Both the position numbers and the translations under genes were made by a program. Positions 1 through 4,131 of a DNA stretch of 6,137 nt are shown one piece after another. Position 1 is the stretch's first letter. Each line of letters starts with the position of its first letter. Source of the DNA: Deltaproteobacteria bacterium (GTDB lineage Bacteria; Desulfobacterota; Syntrophobacteria; BM002); NCBI GenBank assembly GCA_020350905.1, contig CP070843.1:3403884-3410020 (forward strand), read 5' to 3'. Below the pieces are notes generated by a model, which was not told where the DNA came from, ran no database searches, and was given only the letters and a program-made list of their open reading frames with translations.

Positions 1-52
1 AGGGATTGCCTGGGAACTTAGTTTTCATGTCGCGCCAACGGAGTGTGCCCTC

Positions 53-58
53 AGGAGG
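53..58 (+). promoter_or_regulatory. Strong Shine-Dalgarno site of the universal stress protein gene
   Basis: AGGAGG lies six bases before the ATG at 65 and continues as GTGA, a near-perfect match to the anti-SD end of 16S rRNA. It fixes the start of the stress protein gene and suggests strong translation, stronger than for the downstream genes. No convincing -35/-10 pair is visible in the 64 bases before the gene. Confidence 0.85.
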
Positions 59-64
59 TGACAT

Positions 65-997
65 ATGTTTGACAAGATTTTGTTCGCCACAACAGCTTCG
101 CCCATTTGCAAAGATGCGGCCGATGTGGCCTTCGATCTGGCCAAGAAATACAACTCGGAACTCACCGTATTTCATGTGTTTGGCCTTCCCACCCATGGTT
201 TTAGTAAATATGCCGTAGATCTCAAGACAGGTCGAAAAGAGGTGCATGACGACGAATGGGTTGAACAGGTAACGGAAGAGATGAAGACTACCTTTGCCGA
301 CAAGTTGGCAGAAGCTGAAAACTGTGTGGTGGAAGCCGTTGTGGGGGCTCCCCACCGGGAGATCTTGAGGGCAGCGCGTACAAGAGACATCGACCTGATT
401 ATCATGGGCTCCCACACCAGGCAAGAGGACGTGGGTGCTACCCGCTTCAGGACTGTGGTTGGCAATACCATGCAGAAGGTGGCCAAGGCAGCCCGGTGCC
501 CCGTCCTTATCGTGAGCAGGCCATGTCAGACCTGCTGGTGGTATTTTTCTAATATCGTATTCGGCACCGATTTTTCCAAAGCGGCACAATCAGCCTTCAA
601 GTTTGCCCTGAAAACTGCAAAACAGATCGGTTGCAAGCTTTATCTCTTTCATGCCTGTGACATTGGTGCAGCGGACCCTGGTAAAATTTTGACCCAGGCA
701 GATATTGAAGTGAAGGTCAAAGAAGCACGGAAAAAAATGGAGGAGCTTTATCTTCCCGAAATGGAGGGGTTCGATAATTACGAGATCGAGGTTTGGGAGG
801 GAACACCATATGTTGAAATCCTAAAGTATGCACGCGACAAGCAGGCAGATCTTGTTGTAATGGCGCACCATGCCAGGGAAATAGATCCAGAAAAGGCAGT
901 GCTTGGCTCCACAGTGGAACAGGTAGTTCTTCGGTCAGCCTGCCCGGTGGCAAGCGTAAATCGTCCCGACAAACTGGCCGCCACCACTACTATATAG
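65..997 (+). CDS. Tandem-domain universal stress protein (UspA family)
   Basis: This 310-residue soluble protein carries two Usp domains, about residues 1-151 and 160-300. Each opens with the family's first strand (FDKILFATT; FSNIVFGTDFS) and ends with the conserved CPV strand (RCPVLIV at 144-150; ACPVASV at 292-298). Double-Usp proteins of about 300 residues are common in bacteria. They generally act in the cytoplasm in stress, energy or redox adaptation, often binding ATP through a G-2X-G-9X-G(S/T) loop. Here that loop is altered in both halves: G115-S-H-T118 with a later G133-N-T135 in the first, and A267-H-H-A270 with an intact G281-S-T283 in the second. Nucleotide binding is therefore uncertain. 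The linker holds a C154-x-x-C157 pair followed by WWYF. The ATG at 65 has an excellent SD. The gene is first in the visible signalling cluster, 41 bases before a receiver gene, which suggests a stress role linked to that pathway. Family assignment is secure; the specific function is unknown. Confidence 0.93.
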   Translation: MFDKILFATTASPICKDAADVAFDLAKKYNSELTVFHVFGLPTHGFSKYAVDLKTGRKEVHDDEWVEQVTEEMKTTFADKLAEAENCVVEAVVGAPHREILRAARTRDIDLIIMGSHTRQEDVGATRFRTVVGNTMQKVAKAARCPVLIVSRPCQTCWWYFSNIVFGTDFSKAAQSAFKFALKTAKQIGCKLYLFHACDIGAADPGKILTQADIEVKVKEARKKMEELYLPEMEGFDNYEIEVWEGTPYVEILKYARDKQADLVVMAHHAREIDPEKAVLGSTVEQVVLRSACPVASVNRPDKLAATTTI

Positions 998-1025
998 TTC
1001 GCAACTGCTTGCATCTGCAGCTTGC

Positions 1026-1041
1026 TTGGAGCCCCGACTTG
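1026..1041 (+). promoter_or_regulatory. Shine-Dalgarno site and TTG start of the first receiver gene
   Basis: TGGAG at 1026-1030 sits eight bases before a TTG codon at 1039. From this TTG the protein begins MKEKNILVVEDD, the usual short N-terminus of a receiver domain. The frame also opens with a TTG at 1009, but that adds ten residues atypical of the fold and has no clear SD before it. No in-frame ATG lies before the conserved first strand. Confidence 0.65.
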
Positions 1042-1452
1042 AAAGAAAAAAACATCCTGGTGGTTGAAGATGATCTGCATATGAGGATTTTCATAAGCAC
1101 CGTGCTTGAGACCAGTGGCTACAATGCCATAGCAACCAAAGATGGAAAAGCGGGTATTCAAAAGGTAAAGGAGGATCCGCCTGACCTCATCATTCTGGAT
1201 GTGATGATGCCCGAGGAAGGCGGAGTCTCCATGTACCGGCAGCTCAAGACAGACAACAAGCTTAAGAATATTCCAGTAGTAATGCTTTCGGGAGTAGAGA
1301 GCGAAACTTTTTCCCATTCTTTAAAGATGATGAGTATAGGACTCGAGGACCCCCTGCCCGATCCGGAGGCCTACGTGGAGAAGCCTCCCAAGGCTGAAGA
1401 ATTGCTCAATATAGTCCAAAAACTCCTTGCGGACAAACCTTTGCCAGGGTAA
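1039..1452 (+). CDS. Stand-alone response regulator receiver protein, divergent alpha4 region
   Basis: This is a 137-residue single-domain receiver (CheY/Spo0F-like fold) that would accept phosphate from a histidine kinase. The acidic pocket E10-D11-D12, phospho-acceptor D54 (in IILDVMMP), hydroxyl residue S84 (in MLSG) and lysine K115 (in EKP) are all present, so it should be phosphorylatable. It has no output domain, so it probably acts by protein-protein contact or as a phosphorelay intermediate. The S84-K115 interval is 31 residues, about nine longer than in a standard receiver such as CheY. The extra residues fall around ETFSHSLKMMSIGLEDPLPDPEAY, where helix alpha4 and strand beta5 should be. 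The start is assigned to the TTG at 1039 from its SD spacing; 1009 is the alternative. The likely donor is the PAS kinase encoded two genes downstream, an inference from position. It shares the LKNIPV segment, down to the nucleotides, with the next gene. Confidence 0.88.
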   Translation: MKEKNILVVEDDLHMRIFISTVLETSGYNAIATKDGKAGIQKVKEDPPDLIILDVMMPEEGGVSMYRQLKTDNKLKNIPVVMLSGVESETFSHSLKMMSIGLEDPLPDPEAYVEKPPKAEELLNIVQKLLADKPLPG

Positions 1453-1514
1453 TTTATTTGGATTGATCGAGACAAAGCCGTCTGTTAACTCGAAAGTTGA
1501 AGCGGAGGTGCCCT

Positions 1515-1871
1515 ATGGCGAAAAAGATCCTGGTCGTAGACGATGATCCTAATGTTGTCTATTACCTCGTGGGCTTGTTTCATGACAACGGCTATGAGAC
1601 GTGTGCCGCCCACAACGCCCCTGAAGCATTTGAAGTATTGCAGAAGGAAAAACCAGACTTAATAACGCTTGATATTGATATGCCGGAGGTGACGGGGCCG
1701 CAGTTTTACCGAAAATATACAAAGATGGATGATCTTAAGAATATTCCAGTGATTGTTATCAGCGGGTTGGCAAAACCCCATCTTGCAGTAAAAAAAGCCG
1801 TGGCTGTTGTTGAAAAACCTTTTGATCGCGACCAACTCTTGAAAATAGTTAAAGATACCATAGGTGAATGA
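1515..1871 (+). CDS. Stand-alone response regulator receiver protein
   Basis: This 118-residue single-domain receiver has its acidic pocket at D9-D10-D11 (VVDDD), phospho-acceptor D53 (TLDIDMP), S83 (VISG) and K101 (VEKPF), so all phosphorylation-site residues are kept. There is no effector domain; the protein ends just after the last helix (LLKIVKDTIGE). S83 to K101 spans only 18 residues, about four fewer than in typical receivers, with a short AKPHLAVKKAVAVV segment in place of a full alpha4 region. The start is the ATG at 1515, because GGAGG at 1504-1508 lies six bases upstream and the protein then begins MAKKILVVDDD; a TTG at 1497 would add six residues. It lies 62 bases after the first receiver gene and 89 before the kinase, so co-transcription is likely. 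Its role is probably as a phosphorelay intermediate or protein-contact regulator, but the partner is not known. Confidence 0.92.
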   Translation: MAKKILVVDDDPNVVYYLVGLFHDNGYETCAAHNAPEAFEVLQKEKPDLITLDIDMPEVTGPQFYRKYTKMDDLKNIPVIVISGLAKPHLAVKKAVAVVEKPFDRDQLLKIVKDTIGE

Positions 1872-1960
1872 TCCTTTGACGAACCCTGCAATAGCAACTC
1901 GCCACTGCCAAACAGCCCCAGCGAAAACTCCTTACCAATCCTTTGGTGGATAGGGCAACC

Positions 1961-3901
1961 ATGGCCGACAGAATATTAATAGTAGATGACGAAGAAGATA
2001 TTCGCGTAGTTCTAAAAATATCTCTGTCTGACCTTGGCTACGAAGTATATACTGCAGAAAATGGCGAGGAAGCCCTTCGGATTATCGAAGAAATTACCCC
2101 CCCTATAGTTCTCACCGATATCAGAATGCCGGTAATGGACGGCATCGAGTTGCTTCGCAAGATCAAGCAAGAAGACCCGGAAACCGAAGTAATCATGATC
2201 ACCGGCCACGGGGATATGGACCTGGCCATAAAGAGTCTCAAGCACGAAGCAACCGATTTCATCACCAAACCCATCAAGGACGAAGTTCTGGAAATAGCCC
2301 TCAAAAGAGCCAATGAAAGAATTTCCATGAGGCGGCAGTTAAGGGAGTACACAGAACACCTGGAAGATCTCGTTCGGGAGAAGTCAGCCAAACTGATAAA
2401 AGCTGAGCGGCTGATTGCTGTGGGTCAGGTGGTTGAGGGCTTGTCCTCTGCCATGAAGAACATAGTGGAGGATCTCGAAAGTGGGCTGACATTCTTCAAC
2501 GAGATGCCTTGCTTCGTCTCCATCCATAACAGTAACAACGAGGTTGTTGGAACGAATCAGCTTTACAAAGAGCGCTTGGGAAATAAGATAGGACGCGGCA
2601 GCTGGGAGATATATTCGAGTAGTGCTGGAAGCCAGAAGAACTGTCCCGTTGCCAAAACCTTTAGCACGGGTAAGGGGCAGCGCAGGAGGGAGAGAGTCAA
2701 AAATCTGAACGGCAGTGAGCTTCCGGTAATGGTGCACACCGCTCCCGTCAGAAATCGAGACGGCGAAGTGGAATTGGTGCTCGAAATGGCAGCCGACCTC
2801 ACAGAAGTGAGTCGTCTCCAGGAAGAGCTGATTAGCTGTCAACAGAGGTACCAGCAGCTTTTTGATGCGGCACCTTGCTATTTCACCGTTCAGGACAGAG
2901 ACCTCAAGTTGATGGCAGCCAACAAAAAATTCCTCGAAGATTTTGGTATCAAGTTTGGTTCTTTCTGTTCCCAGGCTTATTCACATGACGGTGAACCACA
3001 CCCCGAGTGTCCTGTCTGGAAGACTTTTGAAGAGGGAGAATCACAGCAGGCAGAGACGGTGGTAACTGCCAAATCCGGCGAGCAGTACAATGTTCTGATC
3101 TGGACCGCGCCCATAAAGAATGTTGCCGGAGAGGTAACCCATGTGATGGAGATGTCCACCAACATAACTCAGATCCGCCAGTTGCAGGACCATCTCTCAT
3201 CCTTGGGACTTTTGATAGGTTCCATTTCTCATGGCATAAAAGGGCTGCTGACAGGTTTGGACGGCGGCATGTATCGGATTGAGTCGGGTTTCGAAAAAGA
3301 AGACCTGGAGAGCATCAAGGAGGGCTGGGAAATTGTGAGGCATATGATTGGCCGCATCAGAAATATGTCTCTCGACCTCCTCTATTATGCCAAAGAGAGA
3401 GATCTGCAATGGGAACGAACCGATGTCCTCACCTTCGCTAACGATGTGGCCCTCACCGTTGAACCCAAAGCACTCGGCCATAACATCGAATTTGTTCGTG
3501 ACTTCGATGCTTCCGCAGGAGAATTTGAGGTGGACGCCGGAGTGCTCGCCTCAGCAATGACAAACATTCTCGAAAATGCATTGGACGCCTGCATACATGA
3601 TGATTCCAAGAGAGCGCACAAGATCACCTTTGGGGTCAGACAGGATAAGGATAACATCATATTCGATGTCTCCGACAACGGCATTGGCATGGATAAGGAG
3701 GCCAGGGAAAAGATGTTTACCCTCTTCTACTCCTCCAAGGGACGAGAGGGCACAGGCCTGGGCCTTTTCATCTCAAACCAAATTATCGAGCAACATGAAG
3801 GATCTGTGCAGGTCGATTCCACTCCAGGCGAAGGGTCACGTTTTATTGTAAGGATGCCCAAAATACTGCCGGAAGAAATTAAGACCCCCCAGAAAAACTA
3901 A
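1961..3901 (+). CDS. Soluble hybrid sensor histidine kinase, REC-PAS-PAS-HisKA-HATPase
   Basis: This 646-residue kinase has no signal peptide or membrane segment, so it is cytosolic. Domains in order: receiver at about 1-120 (D9-D10, phospho-acceptor D53, T81, K103); a charged coiled-coil linker at 120-150; an H-box-like helix at 150-178 lacking histidine; PAS 1 at about 181-285; PAS 2 at about 298-408; dimerisation/phospho-acceptor helices at about 411-480 with H424 in SISHGIKG; and a HATPase domain at about 485-633. The ATPase shows the N-box (N535, N539 in NILENALDA), G1 (D572-N-G-I-G576), an F-box-like stretch (MFTLFYSSKG) and G2 (G597-TGLGL). It should therefore autophosphorylate on H424. 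The N-terminal receiver may be the target or an input that gates the kinase. Both PAS domains carry a CPVxKTF motif (C228, C350), which hints at redox, metal or ligand sensing but proves none. The start is the ATG at 1961 (MADRILIVDD); a TTG at 1943 would add six residues. The SD is modest (GGTGGA 1945-1950 or AGGG 1952-1955). It probably signals to the two upstream receivers. Confidence 0.94.
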   Translation: MADRILIVDDEEDIRVVLKISLSDLGYEVYTAENGEEALRIIEEITPPIVLTDIRMPVMDGIELLRKIKQEDPETEVIMITGHGDMDLAIKSLKHEATDFITKPIKDEVLEIALKRANERISMRRQLREYTEHLEDLVREKSAKLIKAERLIAVGQVVEGLSSAMKNIVEDLESGLTFFNEMPCFVSIHNSNNEVVGTNQLYKERLGNKIGRGSWEIYSSSAGSQKNCPVAKTFSTGKGQRRRERVKNLNGSELPVMVHTAPVRNRDGEVELVLEMAADLTEVSRLQEELISCQQRYQQLFDAAPCYFTVQDRDLKLMAANKKFLEDFGIKFGSFCSQAYSHDGEPHPECPVWKTFEEGESQQAETVVTAKSGEQYNVLIWTAPIKNVAGEVTHVMEMSTNITQIRQLQDHLSSLGLLIGSISHGIKGLLTGLDGGMYRIESGFEKEDLESIKEGWEIVRHMIGRIRNMSLDLLYYAKERDLQWERTDVLTFANDVALTVEPKALGHNIEFVRDFDASAGEFEVDAGVLASAMTNILENALDACIHDDSKRAHKITFGVRQDKDNIIFDVSDNGIGMDKEAREKMFTLFYSSKGREGTGLGLFISNQIIEQHEGSVQVDSTPGEGSRFIVRMPKILPEEIKTPQKN

Positions 3902-3934
3902 TCCCGCACTTATTCAGATCCAGAAATGCAGTCT

Positions 3935-3965
3935 CAGCCGTCGGCGGCTGTCTCTTTCTCGTTTA
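3935..3965 (+). terminator. Probable intrinsic terminator after the kinase gene
   Basis: CAGCCG at 3935-3940 and CGGCTG at 3945-3950 form a perfect GC-rich six-base-pair stem around a TCGG loop. The stem is followed by the pyrimidine tract TCTCTTTCTCGTTTA. It begins 33 bases after the kinase stop codon. The stem is short and the T-run is interrupted by C, so termination may be partial. Confidence 0.6.
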
Positions 3966-4020
3966 TTGCGTCCTGTGCTCGTGGTTCAGGCAATGGAAAA
4001 CAGATCAACTTCCATAAATA

Positions 4021-4041
4021 GTGTCTAAGTAGTCTTGACAC
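4021..4041. repeat. Imperfect inverted repeat, candidate operator
   Basis: GTGTCTAAG (4021-4029) and CTTGACAC (4034-4041) are inverted copies differing by one unpaired T, around a TAGT centre. The right arm contains the whole TTGACA -35 box of the predicted promoter. A dimeric regulator bound here would block RNA polymerase. It could alternatively form a small hairpin, but it lies upstream of the expected transcript. The operator role is an inference from position and symmetry. Confidence 0.45.
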
Positions 4042-4064
4042 CTAAGAAATCTCCATGACATACT
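4035..4064 (+). promoter_or_regulatory. Sigma70-like promoter of the MMPL gene
   Basis: A perfect -35 hexamer TTGACA (4035-4040) is followed after 18 bases by CATACT (4059-4064), which matches the -10 consensus at four of six positions. Transcription would start near 4071, giving a leader of about 60 bases before the ATG at 4132. The position after a terminator-like hairpin supports an independent transcription unit. Confidence 0.55.
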
Positions 4065-4131
4065 ACTGTGCTCGAGAGCGCTTCCTCATCACTGAGATTC
4101 ATGTTGTTTTCGCCCTGCTGAAAGAGGATTT

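Larger units (their letters stand above)
3902..4131. other. Intergenic region between the kinase and MMPL genes
   Basis: This is the only gap of more than 100 bases in the window. It holds the terminator-like hairpin at 3935-3965, an imperfect inverted repeat at 4021-4041, a sigma70-like promoter at 4035-4064 and the ribosome-binding site of the next gene (AGAGG, 4123-4127, four bases before the ATG). I see no convincing small gene, tRNA or riboswitch in it. It marks the boundary between two transcription units on the same strand. Confidence 0.75.

Noticed and set aside
6..218. A 70-codon + strand open frame overlapping the start of the stress protein gene
   Set aside because: It overlaps a gene with a near-perfect SD in another frame, and its Met/Pro/Arg-rich translation looks non-coding.
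1009..1038. Upstream TTG at 1009 as the start of the first receiver gene
   Set aside because: It would add ten residues foreign to the receiver fold and has no clear SD, whereas the TTG at 1039 has TGGAG at eight bases and gives a standard N-terminus.
778..1317. A 179-codon minus-strand open frame across the stress protein and first receiver genes
   Set aside because: It spans two well-supported + strand genes and has no recognisable motif or ribosome-binding site.
1934..1947. Small hairpin ACCAA-TCCT-TTGGT just before the kinase start
   Set aside because: Five base pairs, mostly A-T, is too weak to claim translational control, and the AGGG SD candidate at 1952 stays free.
2384..2842. A 152-codon minus-strand open frame within the kinase gene
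   Set aside because: It is antisense to the PAS 1 region with no recognisable protein features; the + strand coding evidence is strong.
3973..4074. Direct repeat CTGTGCTCG at 3973-3981 and 4066-4074
   Set aside because: A nine-base match in a 230-base gap can easily arise by chance; nothing between the copies looks like a mobile element and the copies do not flank a promoter symmetrically.
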